A stretch of DNA of 64,000 nucleotides, taken from NCBI RefSeq assembly GCF_011067745.1, contig NZ_JAAMPJ010000002.1:310001-374000 (forward strand), written 5' to 3'. This document shows positions 8,491 through 16,805 of the stretch, piece by piece. This DNA is from Lentzea alba (GTDB lineage Bacteria > Actinomycetota > Actinomycetes > Mycobacteriales > Pseudonocardiaceae). Below the pieces are notes generated by a model, which was not told where the DNA came from, searched no databases, and worked only from the letters and a program-made list of their open reading frames with translations. How positions within the stretch are numbered: position 1 is the first letter of the stretch; each line of letters begins with the position of its first letter. The position numbers and the translations under genes are program-made.

Positions 8491-8563
8491 TTCAGATAGG
8501 ACGTTTGTTCAGCAACACGCTTCAGGCAATCCCACTAAGAGAGATGGATTAACACCCGGCAAC

Positions 8564-10123
8564 CTAGCATCTAATCTTGCGCTCAACCGCCTGAAGGAAG
8601 TTGATAATTTCAGCAGCAGATTCCGCAAACTCAGCTTTTGCGAGTTCCTCATTTTGAAGACACCACTCAACCACTATGTCAAAGAGCGCCTTTTTTGCAG
8701 GACGCTTCTCCCGGTGATTCAGCGAGAGAACTCGATCCGACTCCTCAGAGAATCGCAACGGATAGTACCGCTCGAAATCATGCTCACTGAATACATCGAA
8801 ATGCTCCTGAGGCCAGGTGGTTCCATACTTTTCACGCAGTTTATCGATCACTTCACGACCGCTCGGATCTCCGTCGAGCATGACCCATGCCCGTTCGTGA
8901 TACTGCGCTTCAAGGTGCAGATAGAGGAAGAGTCTACGGAAGTCCTCGAAGGCAGGTTCGGCTTTCGCAGTGCCGCCAGCGGCGAGCGTTCGAACGCGAT
9001 TCAGACCTGGAGCAAACCATGGAATTAGAAATCGCCTGATAATTGCTTCTGCGGTTGACTCTTCGAGTATCAACCAGCCGTCCCAAAGCTCAAAGTCATA
9101 CAGTTCATAGCCTAGCTCGCGCAGCACGCCTATTCTCGCCGAGGACGTCTGCCCAACCTCAGTCAGGGTAGAAACCGGAATCTCACGAGGAGGAGCCGAT
9201 ACCGACACCGAGAAAACCTTGCAGTTCGGAGCAGAACCCAGATGACGCAAAACCACGTTAGAATGAGTTGATACTACAAACTGATTCCTGTCAGAACTCT
9301 CAACAATAGCCTCAAGGAGTGCTTTCAACGCCTGCGGGTGGATGTCATTCTCAAGCTCTTCAATTAGGAACAAGTTTCCTTCCGCAACACAAAGGTTGAC
9401 AATAAGGCCGAGGAGGTTCGGCACACCTTCCCCCATTGAGGAGAGTGCAACATAATCTTCTCGACCGATCGGAATGCCTGCAACCTTACCTTCCCCAGAA
9501 GCTTGAGTGCCGACTTGGAATCCAATCACCTTGGCACACAATTCGGAGAACTTCTCGTACGCGTGGTGCTGAGGAGTAGAGATTCGATCAATTTTGGCGT
9601 AGAGATTCGAAAGGTCGCTAGAAACCCGTCGAGTACTTAGGAGATCTACACTCTCACTGTAAGTTGCAACTTTCCGATTTGACAAATAAGGGTAGATATA
9701 ATTCCTCGGCTCTGACGCGCGGATCTCTTCAAATCCAAGTTCGTTCTCGGCACCATTTGTCATACTTACAGCAAGTGCCTTCCGGTTGACCACCATCTTG
9801 TCGCCAGACCGGAAGAATTCCATCCCGATTCCGAGTGTACGGATTCCACTAGCATCACTTCCGAACTGAATATTGAAGTACTTGTTGACGTCATCCGTAA
9901 GCCGGTCACCCTTGATTGTGTAGTGCACGGATCCAGATGTTTCATTCAATCGCACGGGGGAGTTTTCATAAACGCCGCCCTGCTGAATCATGTGAAGCGC
10001 ACGGACGAAGGCAGATTTGCCGCTATTATTTCGACCGACAATCACGTTTATGTCGCCCAACTCAACGACACCGGTGTCGGCAATACTTCTGAAGTTCTTG
10101 ATTCTTACAGCGGTGAGCTTCAT
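8564..10123 (-). CDS. OLD-family ATPase with TOPRIM nuclease domain
   Basis: This 519-residue protein begins MKLTAVRIKNFRSI, a RecF/SMC-like N-terminus, with Walker A VGRNNSGKSAFVRALH (about 28-43), a Walker B-like NLFLIEELENDIHPQA and H-loop VVSTHSNVVLRHL. The C-terminal TOPRIM domain shows the acidic residues in LILEESTAEAIIRRF and VMLDGDPSG. OLD proteins are nucleases; Gabija GajA and phage P2 Old are relatives used in defence. No UvrD-like GajB gene lies beside it, so it resembles stand-alone (class 1) OLD. It is visibly AT-richer and uses A/T-ending codons far more than its neighbours, marking recent acquisition as AICE cargo. The ATG at 10123 begins the conserved N-terminus. Confidence 0.88.
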   Translation of the reverse strand: MKLTAVRIKNFRSIADTGVVELGDINVIVGRNNSGKSAFVRALHMIQQGGVYENSPVRLNETSGSVHYTIKGDRLTDDVNKYFNIQFGSDASGIRTLGIGMEFFRSGDKMVVNRKALAVSMTNGAENELGFEEIRASEPRNYIYPYLSNRKVATYSESVDLLSTRRVSSDLSNLYAKIDRISTPQHHAYEKFSELCAKVIGFQVGTQASGEGKVAGIPIGREDYVALSSMGEGVPNLLGLIVNLCVAEGNLFLIEELENDIHPQALKALLEAIVESSDRNQFVVSTHSNVVLRHLGSAPNCKVFSVSVSAPPREIPVSTLTEVGQTSSARIGVLRELGYELYDFELWDGWLILEESTAEAIIRRFLIPWFAPGLNRVRTLAAGGTAKAEPAFEDFRRLFLYLHLEAQYHERAWVMLDGDPSGREVIDKLREKYGTTWPQEHFDVFSEHDFERYYPLRFSEESDRVLSLNHREKRPAKKALFDIVVEWCLQNEELAKAEFAESAAEIINFLQAVERKIRC

Positions 10124-10199
10124 CGCATGATGATAAGGTGCGTGCCCACTGTCACCTTGGATCAAAACACCGTTTCTGTGTCAAGCGTGCTCGACTTGG

Positions 10200-10720
10200 A
10201 AGCGAAGCGTCACCAATCTGACTTGCCGAAATCAGCTCTACAGGATCAAGGCCGCCTCTGGCGGCACGCTCCGCACGTACGGCGAACACCTTCCATCCCG
10301 GCACTCCCGGCATCCGCTTCGCTGCGCCGGTCGGCCGGGCGGCGCTGCGCGCCGTCCTCCGGCCTTGCCCCAACCGACGAGCTCACCCGTAGAGCCATGC
10401 CGGCCAGCAGCTCCCGACGAGCGCCGTCAGGGTCACCGCGGACTTGCCGGTCCGGGCGCTCGACTGCCGCGCCGGCTCCGCCGCCTTGCCACCGATCATG
10501 AGCACACGTCGACGAGGCTCCTTGTCGACAAGCAGACAGCACGCCGCCAACCCGTCCCCGCGAGCATGACGAACGGCCAGCACCGACGCGTCAAGGCTGG
10601 AGGGCGTACCTTGACTCGACGGCACCGGCCGCGTGCAGGCTGGGGATCGGGTTGATGGCCGAGAAGTGGCAGGACGCGAACCGCGAAACCATTGCGAAAC
10701 GCGGAGCCCAAGCGCCACAA
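10200..10720. other. Non-coding right arm of the AICE with inverted repeats
   Basis: I see no convincing gene between the OLD nuclease (start 10123) and attR. Overlapping open frames on both strands lack family resemblance and ribosome sites. The stretch contains a 22-base near-palindrome at 10508-10529 (one mismatch between its arms), a 7-bp inverted repeat at 10590-10596/10609-10615, GC hairpins near 10340, and three GCGAA words at about 10676-10702. It is a plausible place for cis-acting loci (origin, clt transfer site or integrase arm sites). That role is inference. Confidence 0.4.
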
Positions 10721-10777
10721 CGGCAGCAGCCGAAGCCGCAGGTCAGCAGGCACGGAGCGCCCGATGCCTGACGTGCC

Positions 10778-10822
10778 TTCCTAAACCGTGTGTCGCAGGT
10801 TCGAATCCTGCCTGGGGCACCA
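10778..10822 (+). other. attR: duplicated 3' half of tRNA-Arg(CCT)
   Basis: The sequence reads as an anticodon loop TTCCTAA (10778-10784, anticodon CCT), variable region, a full T-arm (GCAGG TTCGAAT CCTGC, 10795-10811), the acceptor 3' strand CTGGGGC, discriminator A and an encoded CCA ending at 10822. Upstream bases do not pair to form an anticodon stem, D-arm or 5' acceptor strand, so only the 3' half is present. This is the footprint left by tRNA-targeting integrases. Confidence 0.88.
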
Positions 10823-10837
10823 CCTTTCGCCGGGTGA

Positions 10838-10876
10838 ATCAAGCTCTGACCAGCGGCAACGCGGTCAGAGCTTGAT
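10838..10876. terminator. Terminator after the tRNA remnant
   Basis: Perfect 14-bp arms (10838-10851 and 10863-10876) with an 11-base loop are followed by CTTTTCGTC on the plus strand. It lies 15 bases past the tRNA CCA end, so it is probably the original tRNA-Arg terminator now on the attR side. It can also serve the minus-strand gene ending at 10884. Confidence 0.8.
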
Positions 10877-10883
10877 CTTTTCG

Positions 10884-11366
10884 TCACGCCCCCGAGCGCA
10901 CGAATTCAATGTACGGCTCGTAGGCCGCCAGGTCGTGGTGCGGTTCGTAGGTGCTCAGGTAGTAGTAGTCGGCCATGATGTTGGCCTGCTGCTCGGTGTT
11001 GAAGTCGGCGAACGTCTTCCCGCGCAGCCCCTCGGCGCCGCCGTAGTCGTAGAGCCCCTTCACGAAGAACCCGGCAAACGCGGTCGGGAGCATGCTGAGG
11101 ACGCTGCGGCCGTGTTGGTACTGGTAGGCGTGGGTCAGTTCGTGCACCAGCCAGCGCTCGTAGCGCGCCTGGTGTTGTGGCGCCGTCAGGACTCCGCGAG
11201 GGAACGTGACCAGGCGCGGCAGGGTGCGGGCCACGCCGAAGCTGCCCAGCAGGCCGCCCTCGGCCAGGCGTAGGGCACTGATGTCCAGGGCGTCGCCGAA
11301 GACCTGGCGGGCTATCGAGGCCTCGCGCGACTCCAGGTTGCGGCGGAACACTGGGCGAAACACCAC
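10884..11366 (-). CDS. HExxH zinc-peptidase-like protein (DUF4157-like)
   Basis: This 160-residue protein carries a metalloprotease-type zinc motif HELTHAYQYQHG (about residue 94), preceded by TFPRGVLTAPQHQARYERWL. It resembles the DUF4157/putative-peptidase domains often attached to toxins or Vgr-related proteins. No signal peptide is seen. It is the first chromosomal gene after the AICE. Peptidase activity is not proven; the Glu and both His residues are present. Confidence 0.7.
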   Translation of the reverse strand: MVFRPVFRRNLESREASIARQVFGDALDISALRLAEGGLLGSFGVARTLPRLVTFPRGVLTAPQHQARYERWLVHELTHAYQYQHGRSVLSMLPTAFAGFFVKGLYDYGGAEGLRGKTFADFNTEQQANIMADYYYLSTYEPHHDLAAYEPYIEFVRSGA

Positions 11367-11583
11367 GGCACCTCCCAGGTCGGCGGAGGGACGATGGTAG
11401 GCAAAGAACGTGGTGATCGCCGGGCGCGGATTCCCGCCTGGTGAAGGCTGGTGACGATCGGGATGCGTGGAGGCCGCTATTCCATGCTGAGAGGACCGCG
11501 GACATTCTCAGCCTTTGCTGAACTCTTCTCTCAGAATTGCCGCGTATTTCTGTAACCACACCGTTCATCGGGTGGGAGGCGAC

Positions 11584-12084
11584 GTGGCCGGCAGAGGGGG
11601 GCGCAACGAGCTGAGCGGCAAGGCTCGGTTCGCCGCTCAGGTGCGCACCGTCCACGGCGGACTGCACATGAGCGGGGCGACGATGACGGGCGTGGCGCTG
11701 GTGTTCGCTGTCGTCGGTCTGGTGCTGGTCTCGGTGGTCAAGCGGCCCGAGATGGTGAGTGTGTTCGGGGTGCCGTTGGCTGGGGCGAATGGTGATTCCG
11801 CTGTCGTGAACACCGTCGAGCCCGGGGCTGCGTGGGACGTGATCGAGGTTCCCAAAGGGGACAAGCCTGCCGTCGTGGCGATGGTGGAGGCAGAGGAGTT
11901 TCTGCGGCGGGAGTGGCCGGATGACGCTCGGTTGAGAGATGCGCGTTCGTCGCGGATCTCGGGTGGGTTGTGGTTCAGGGCCGATGTCGTTCTGCCGGGT
12001 GAGGGTTGCGCCGGCGTGGTCGAGGTCGTGGTGATCGACCTCGGTGAGGTCTACTCGGTGCTGGTGATCACGGCTGCTCGATAG
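11584..12084 (+). CDS. Small membrane-anchored protein, unknown function
   Basis: This 166-residue protein has one transmembrane segment (TMTGVALVFAVVGLVLVSVV, about residues 32-52) and a C-terminal domain of about 110 residues outside the membrane plane, with no recognised family. The GTG at 11584 has a GGGAGG Shine-Dalgarno five bases ahead; the frame opens earlier at 11515 without one. It is divergent from the peptidase-like gene. Confidence 0.6.
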   Translation: MAGRGGRNELSGKARFAAQVRTVHGGLHMSGATMTGVALVFAVVGLVLVSVVKRPEMVSVFGVPLAGANGDSAVVNTVEPGAAWDVIEVPKGDKPAVVAMVEAEEFLRREWPDDARLRDARSSRISGGLWFRADVVLPGEGCAGVVEVVVIDLGEVYSVLVITAAR

Positions 12085-12151
12085 CCAAAGCGACCAGCAG
12101 AAGTACGAAGTTCAGCACGGCGCCGACAACTCCGAAAGCCTTCTCGTTCAC
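12068..12151 (-). CDS. Possible tiny membrane peptide or gene tail
   Basis: The minus strand reads VNEKAFGVVGAVLNFVLLLV then ALAIEQP and a stop, one hydrophobic helix overlapping the end of the plus gene by 17 bases. The frame stays open upstream (RSRGPGRPEIGDQA), so this may be the end of a decayed gene. No ribosome site is clear. The rest of the 12085-12230 gap holds nothing I can support. Confidence 0.2.
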   Translation of the reverse strand: MNEKAFGVVGAVLNFVLLLVALAIEQP

Positions 12152-12230
12152 GGCCTGATCGCCGATCTCGGGCCGCCCCGGACCACGTGAACGAGACCGG
12201 AGTGCTCGTCGACGAGATCACCGTCCGACG

Positions 12231-12704
12231 CTAGAGCGTGCGGCGGTAGCGGACCTCGGTCAGCTCTGCCCCGCGCTCCATCTCCGTTTTCGTGACGCCA
12301 TCGGCGCGGAACCCGATGCGCTCGTAGAAGCGGCGGGCCTGCACGTTCGTGTCCAGCACCCAGACGATCACGTCCGGCTCGTCGCCCAGCGCGGCCTTCG
12401 TCAGCTCGAAACCCAGGCCTTTGCCCGCCGCGGCGGACAGCACGTAGATCGCGTACAGCTCGAACGGCGCGTCGGGGTCGCGGGACGGGCCGGCGGCGGC
12501 GAAGCCGACCACCTCGTCATCGACGAGCGCCACCCAGACGCCGCCGTTCGGGATGAGGCGTTGCCACATCGACGTGCGCGCTTCGACCGACTGGGCGGCG
12601 AGCACCTCGTCCGGCATCAGGCCCTGGTACGCGGTCCGCCAGGTCTGCACCTGCACGGCGGCCACCGCAGGAGCGTCGGAGACGTCAGCGAGACGGACTG
12701 TCAT
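12231..12704 (-). CDS. GNAT-family N-acetyltransferase
   Basis: This 157-residue protein begins MTVRLADVSDAPAVAAVQVQ, the usual GNAT N-terminus. It has the acetyl-CoA-binding region ELYAIYVLSAAAGKGLGFEL (Q/R-x-x-G-x-G/A-like) and the late VLDTNVQARRFYERIGFRAD motif. The ATG at 12704 follows GGGGGAT, a good ribosome site. Substrate unknown. A longer frame upstream on this strand is not supported as protein. Confidence 0.88.
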   Translation of the reverse strand: MTVRLADVSDAPAVAAVQVQTWRTAYQGLMPDEVLAAQSVEARTSMWQRLIPNGGVWVALVDDEVVGFAAAGPSRDPDAPFELYAIYVLSAAAGKGLGFELTKAALGDEPDVIVWVLDTNVQARRFYERIGFRADGVTKTEMERGAELTEVRYRRTL

Positions 12705-12777
12705 GTCATCCCCCAATGGGTACATGCGGATCATCTCGCTTTGTACTACCCGCACGCGCAGGGCGACACCGAAATAG

Positions 12778-12925
12778 TCAGTGGTGCAGGGACGCCCGCG
12801 GCCCGAGGTAGAGGCCACCGTTGACCTCCAGGACCTGACCGGTGACCCACCTGCTGTCCGGCGTGGTGAAGAACGCGACCGCGTCGGCGATGTCGGCTGC
12901 CGCACCGACCCGGCCGAGGTGACTC
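12778..12925 (-). pseudogene. C-terminal remnant of an SDR oxidoreductase
   Basis: Only the last 45-50 residues of a short-chain dehydrogenase remain: LGRVGAAADIADAVAFFTTP, then DSRWVTGQVLEVNGGLYLGP, the characteristic SDR C-terminus. The Rossmann nucleotide-binding part, the Ser-Tyr-Lys site and the start are missing. The break meets the truncated start of a TetR-like pseudogene on the opposite strand. Confidence 0.8.
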
Positions 12926-13421
12926 GACGTCGCGAGTCGTCTCTTCTGCTGGCAGGGCATTCGTGCGACGGGCGTGGACAAGATCGCGACCAAGGACGAG
13001 CTGGTCGCGGCTTACGCCGCCAGGTCACGGCAACGATCGGAGGACCGCTTCGACGCCGCTGTCGCCGCGGCCGGTCCCGACCCGCGTGCGGGCATCCTCG
13101 CCATGTTCGACGCGCTCGCCGAGGACATCCGTCCCGAGGTGTTTCGCGGCTGCGCCTGCATGATGACGCTCGCGGAGTTTCCCGACGACGCATTGCCCGC
13201 CCACCAGCGCGCGGTCGGCGCGAAGGTCTGGGTGCGCCGGCGGTTCGGTGAACTGGCGGCGCGACTGGGGGGTTGCGGAGCCTGAGGTGCTCGCCGACCA
13301 GTTGTCGATCATCTGGGAAGGCGCGAACAGCACCGCGCAGGCGATGAGCGCGGACGGACCGCCGGCCAGCGCACGTGCACTGGTCACGGCGATCCTCGAC
13401 CACCACGCGCCGCCCGGATGA
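12922..13421 (+). pseudogene. Decayed TetR-family regulator
   Basis: Reading from about 12922 gives LDVASRLFCWQGIRATGVDK then IATKDELVAAYAARS: a TetR N-terminus from which the recognition-helix segment (about 15-18 residues expected between GVDKIA and TKDELV) has been lost. The ligand domain follows (DRFDAAVAAAGPDPRAGILA; GCACMMTLAEFPDD). One extra G in a run of six at 13267-13272 shifts the frame; correcting it restores the expected end (EVLADQLSIIWEGANSTAQA ...) to the stop at 13419-13421. No start codon remains upstream. Confidence 0.8.
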
Positions 13422-13503
13422 AAAGAGCAGCTCGGACGGAAACCTTTCTGCCCTCCGCGGCAACCAGGTGCTGAAGACGGTCAAGCCCCTGGGAGTTGCT
13501 GCG

Positions 13504-16164
13504 ATGAAGAAGCCCGTGTCCACACCGGACCGGAGGCGGGCCCGCACCCGCCGTGGGAGGGTGATCGCCCTGGCGCTGAGCGCGTCGGCGGTCGCCGGTT
13601 CCTGCCTGTCCTACGTGCTGTTCACGAAGGACGCGGTGTCCGTGGACTCCGCCGCCTACTACCAGTTCGTCTCCGCGCGCAGCGGCTACGCGCTGGACGT
13701 GGCCGGTGCGGACAGCGCGGACGGCGTCCGGATCCAGCAGGAGCAGCCCGCCACCGGTTCCGCCAGCCAGCAGTGGCGCGTCAGGCCGGTCGGGGAGGGT
13801 TTCCACCAGCTGGTCAACCACAACAGCTCGAAGGTCCTGGGAGTGCGGGACGCAGGCGTCGAGCAGCAGTCGGACACCGGCGCGCCCTCCCAGCAGTGGA
13901 AGATCAGCGAGGTCGGCGACGGCGAGGTGAAGATCGTCTCGCGCAGCAGCGGGATGGCGTTGTGCGTGCACGACGGCGCTGACAAGCAGGCGGTCGTGCA
14001 GGCCGCCGATCAGGGCGGCGCCGATCAGCGCTGGAAGCTCGCGAAGGTCGCTGCCCCCGCAACGCCCAAGCCTCCGGCCGTGGTCGCGCAGCCGAAGCCC
14101 TCACCGACCACGTCCGCCGCACCGTCCACACCGGCGGCGCCCACGGCGTCCGGCAAGTACTCCTGGCGCAACGCGCCGATCGGGGGTGGAGGGTTCGTCA
14201 CCGGGTTCGTCTTCAACCCCAGCCGCAAGGACCTGCTGTACGCGCGCACCGACATGGGTGGCGCGTACCGCTGGGACGCCAAGGCGAGCCAGTGGATCCC
14301 GCTGACCGACTGGGTCGGGGACTGGAACCTGCTGGGCATCGAGAGCCTGGCGACCGACCCCGCCGATCCCGAACGCGTGTACCTCGCCTCCGGCACCTAC
14401 ACCAACGGGTGGGCGGGCAACGGTTCCATCCTGCGTTCCACCGACCAGGGCAGGACCTTCCAGCGCACCGACCTGCCGTTCAAGCTGGGCGGCAACGAGG
14501 ACGGCCGATCCATGGGCGAGCGGCTCGCGATCGACCCCGCCGACCACCGCACGCTGTACCTGGGCACCCGCAAGAACGGGCTGTGGCGCAGCACCGACTT
14601 CGGCGTCACGTGGAGCCAGGTCTCGAGCTTCCCCGTCAAGGACGGCGCCAGCAGCGGCGTTGGCCTGTCCTTCGTGACCTTCGGACCGGCCGGCAGCAAG
14701 ACGATCTACGTGGGTGTCGCCGACAGGACCACGTCGCTGTACCGCTCGACCGACGGCGGTGCCACCTGGCAGGCCGTGCCCGGTCAGCCCACCGGTCAAC
14801 TGCCGCACCACGGTGTCCTGTCCGGCGACGGATCGCTGTACCTGACCTACACCGACGTCCCCGGACCGAACGGCGTGAAGGCTGGTTCGGTCTGGAAGTA
14901 CAACGGCACCTGGAAGGACATCTCGCCGATGCCCGGCAACGGTTTCGGCTACGCGGGTCTCGCGGTGGACCCGCAGCGTCCGGCCACGGTGATGGTCACG
15001 ACCCTCGACCGCTGGTGGCCGTCGGACGAGCTGTTCCGCTCCACCGATGGCGGCGCCACCTGGAAGGCACTCGGCGACAAGTCGGTGCGCGACGCGTCCG
15101 GAGCGCCGTACGTCGGCGACCACATCGGCCACTGGATGGGCGCGCTGGCGATCGACCCCTTCGACTCCGGGCACGTCATCTACGGCACCGGATCGGGCCT
15201 GTGGGCGAGCAAGGACGTGACCGCGGCGGACCAGGGCGGCTCCACGCACTGGACGATCCCGGTCAAGGGCCTGGAGGAGACGGCGGTGCTCGGCTTGGTC
15301 GCGCCGCCGGGCGGCAAGCTGGTCAGCGCACTCGGCGACATCGGTGGCTTCCGCCACGACGACCTGAACGAGGTGCCGGCCGGTGCCTCGTCCGGACCGC
15401 GCTTCAGCAACACCACCGGCATCGACTTCGCGCAGGCCAAGCCGAACATCGTGGTCCGCGTCGGCTACAGCGGGGAACAGCGCGGTGCCTACTCCACCGA
15501 CGGCGGCGCCACCTGGAAGCCGTTCACGGGAGCTCCGGTGAGCGCGGCGGGCGGTGGCACCGTGGCGATCTCGGCCGACGGCGGCACCGTGGTGTGGACC
15601 GCGTCCGGGCAGGTGCCACACGTCTCCACGGACCTGGGCAAGACCTGGACGGCGTCCTCCGGTCTGACCTCCGGCGCGGCCGTGGTGGCCGACCGTGCCA
15701 AGGCGGACACCTTCTACGCACTGCGCGACGGAACCTTGTTCGCCAGCACCGACGGCGGCAGGAGCTTCACCGCCCGCGCCCGCGGCCTCGCGGGGGAACG
15801 CGTCCAGGCGACCCCCGGCCTTCCCGGCGACCTGTGGATCGCGAACGGCGGCGGGCTTCTGCACTCGAGCGATGGCGGAGCGACGTTCAGCAAGATCGGC
15901 GGTGTGCAGCAGGCCGGAGCCGTCGGCTTCGGCAAAGCGGCCCCCGGTTCCGCCCGCCAGACTCTCTACCTCATCGGCACGGTGAACGGCGTCACCGGGA
16001 TCTTCCGGTCCGTCGACGGCGGCACGGCCTGGACGCGGATCAACGACGACCGCACCCAGTTCGGCGGAACCGTCGGCGGCGTGATCACCGGTGACCCCGA
16101 CGTGTACGGCCGCGTCTACGCGGGCTCCAACGGTCGCGGCGTGCTGATCGGCGAGCCGTCCTGA
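13504..16164 (+). CDS. Secreted ricin-domain GH74-like xyloglucanase
   Basis: This 886-residue protein starts MKKPVSTPDRRRARTRRGR and has a signal/anchor helix (VIALALSASAVAGSCLSYVL, about 20-40). A ricin-type beta-trefoil carbohydrate-binding domain with three QxW repeats (SQQWRV, SQQWKI, DQRWKL) spans about 45-185, followed by a Pro/Thr linker and then a long beta-propeller (about 217-886). The propeller opening YARTDMGGAYRWDAKASQWI is typical of GH74 xyloglucan-active enzymes, and many BNR/Asp-box repeats (STDGGATW, SKDVT) follow. The likely substrate is plant xyloglucan. The start at 13504 gives the basic n-region; the open frame to 13375 lacks a signal. A strong terminator follows. Confidence 0.85.
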   Translation: MKKPVSTPDRRRARTRRGRVIALALSASAVAGSCLSYVLFTKDAVSVDSAAYYQFVSARSGYALDVAGADSADGVRIQQEQPATGSASQQWRVRPVGEGFHQLVNHNSSKVLGVRDAGVEQQSDTGAPSQQWKISEVGDGEVKIVSRSSGMALCVHDGADKQAVVQAADQGGADQRWKLAKVAAPATPKPPAVVAQPKPSPTTSAAPSTPAAPTASGKYSWRNAPIGGGGFVTGFVFNPSRKDLLYARTDMGGAYRWDAKASQWIPLTDWVGDWNLLGIESLATDPADPERVYLASGTYTNGWAGNGSILRSTDQGRTFQRTDLPFKLGGNEDGRSMGERLAIDPADHRTLYLGTRKNGLWRSTDFGVTWSQVSSFPVKDGASSGVGLSFVTFGPAGSKTIYVGVADRTTSLYRSTDGGATWQAVPGQPTGQLPHHGVLSGDGSLYLTYTDVPGPNGVKAGSVWKYNGTWKDISPMPGNGFGYAGLAVDPQRPATVMVTTLDRWWPSDELFRSTDGGATWKALGDKSVRDASGAPYVGDHIGHWMGALAIDPFDSGHVIYGTGSGLWASKDVTAADQGGSTHWTIPVKGLEETAVLGLVAPPGGKLVSALGDIGGFRHDDLNEVPAGASSGPRFSNTTGIDFAQAKPNIVVRVGYSGEQRGAYSTDGGATWKPFTGAPVSAAGGGTVAISADGGTVVWTASGQVPHVSTDLGKTWTASSGLTSGAAVVADRAKADTFYALRDGTLFASTDGGRSFTARARGLAGERVQATPGLPGDLWIANGGGLLHSSDGGATFSKIGGVQQAGAVGFGKAAPGSARQTLYLIGTVNGVTGIFRSVDGGTAWTRINDDRTQFGGTVGGVITGDPDVYGRVYAGSNGRGVLIGEPS

Positions 16165-16167
16165 CCA

Positions 16168-16208
16168 CCGGGCGGCCACGGCCCGTGCCCCGGGTCGTGG
16201 CCGCCCGG
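16168..16208 (+). terminator. Terminator after the GH74-like gene
   Basis: Perfect 13-bp GC arms at 16168-16180 and 16196-16208 begin 3 bases after the stop codon. There is no T-run, as is common in actinobacteria. Confidence 0.75.
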
Positions 16209-16274
16209 CCTTCCAGCGCCGCAGGTACATTGCCGCCCGATGGGGCCATGGCAGGGAGAGGGCAACCGAGAAAC

Positions 16275-16805
16275 ATGCTCGTCGACCACAGATCGGCGGA
16301 GTTCCACGACTTCTTCGAACGCCACCACGCCGAACTGGCCCGCTTCGCCTGGTTGCTGACCGGCGAGGCGGACGCAGCCGATGATCTGGCCGCGGACGCC
16401 CTGGTCGCGCTGTGGCAACGCTGGGACCGGCTGCGCGAGGCCGAACATCCGCTCGCGTACGCCCGTGGCGTGGTCGCGAACATGGCGCGGGAACGCATCC
16501 GTGCCGCGACGCGCGAACGACGTCGGATCGCTCTGTTCTGGTCCCGTGGTCCACAGCCGGTGCAGGGCCCGGACATCGCCGCCGTGGTGGACGTGCGAGC
16601 GGCACTCGACCGGTTGCCGTTCCGCAAGCGGGCCTGTGTCGTCCTGCGGCACGCCTTCGACCTGTCGGAGAAGGACACCGCGCTCGCGCTGGGCATCTCG
16701 GTCGGTGCGGTGAAGAGCCAGACCTCCAAGGGAATGGCCGAGTTGGAACGCGCGCTCGGTGCGCGAGCGGCCGCGAACGTGGTCGTGGGAAGGGGGAACC
16801 GGTGA
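16275..16805 (+). CDS. SigE-type ECF RNA polymerase sigma factor
   Basis: This 176-residue sigma factor has region 2 (EFHDFFERHHAELARFAWLL; ADDLAADALVALWQRW) at about 9-75 and region 4 (LDRLPFRKRACVVLRHAFDL then SEKDTALALGISVGAVKSQT) at about 110-160. The ATG at 16275 is the classic family start, preceded by AGGGAGAGGG. It overlaps the downstream membrane gene (GTGA), which is probably its regulator. Confidence 0.9.
   Translation: MLVDHRSAEFHDFFERHHAELARFAWLLTGEADAADDLAADALVALWQRWDRLREAEHPLAYARGVVANMARERIRAATRERRRIALFWSRGPQPVQGPDIAAVVDVRAALDRLPFRKRACVVLRHAFDLSEKDTALALGISVGAVKSQTSKGMAELERALGARAAANVVVGRGNR

Larger units (their letters stand above)
1..10822. mobile_element. Integrated AICE (pSAM2-like), left end outside window
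   Basis: The run contains the hallmark AICE set in order: tyrosine integrase, excisionase, RepSA-type rolling-circle initiator, FtsK-type translocase, small membrane/transfer proteins and a Pra-like activator, followed by accessory genes and a duplicated 3' half of tRNA-Arg(CCT) at 10778-10822. Integrases of this family recombine into the 3' end of a tRNA and rebuild it, so the right boundary is attR and the intact tRNA plus attL should lie left of base 1. The integrase sits next to the left end, as expected. All replication and transfer genes appear intact, so the element may still be mobile. The exact left boundary cannot be seen. Confidence 0.9.

Noticed and set aside
8564-10123. Complete Gabija system
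   Set aside because: The GajA-like protein is present but no UvrD-like helicase gene lies on either side.
10720-10822. Intact tRNA-Arg gene
   Set aside because: Only the anticodon loop to CCA is preserved; the 5' acceptor, D-arm and anticodon 5' strand do not pair.
13375-13503. Longer start for the GH74-like gene
   Set aside because: Starting at 13504 gives a basic n-region and signal helix; the upstream extension overlaps the TetR remnant and has no ribosome site.
14101-16605. 834-residue minus-strand open frame
   Set aside because: It lies opposite the GH74-like and sigma-factor genes, has no family motif and a composition typical of antisense reading of GC-rich codons.
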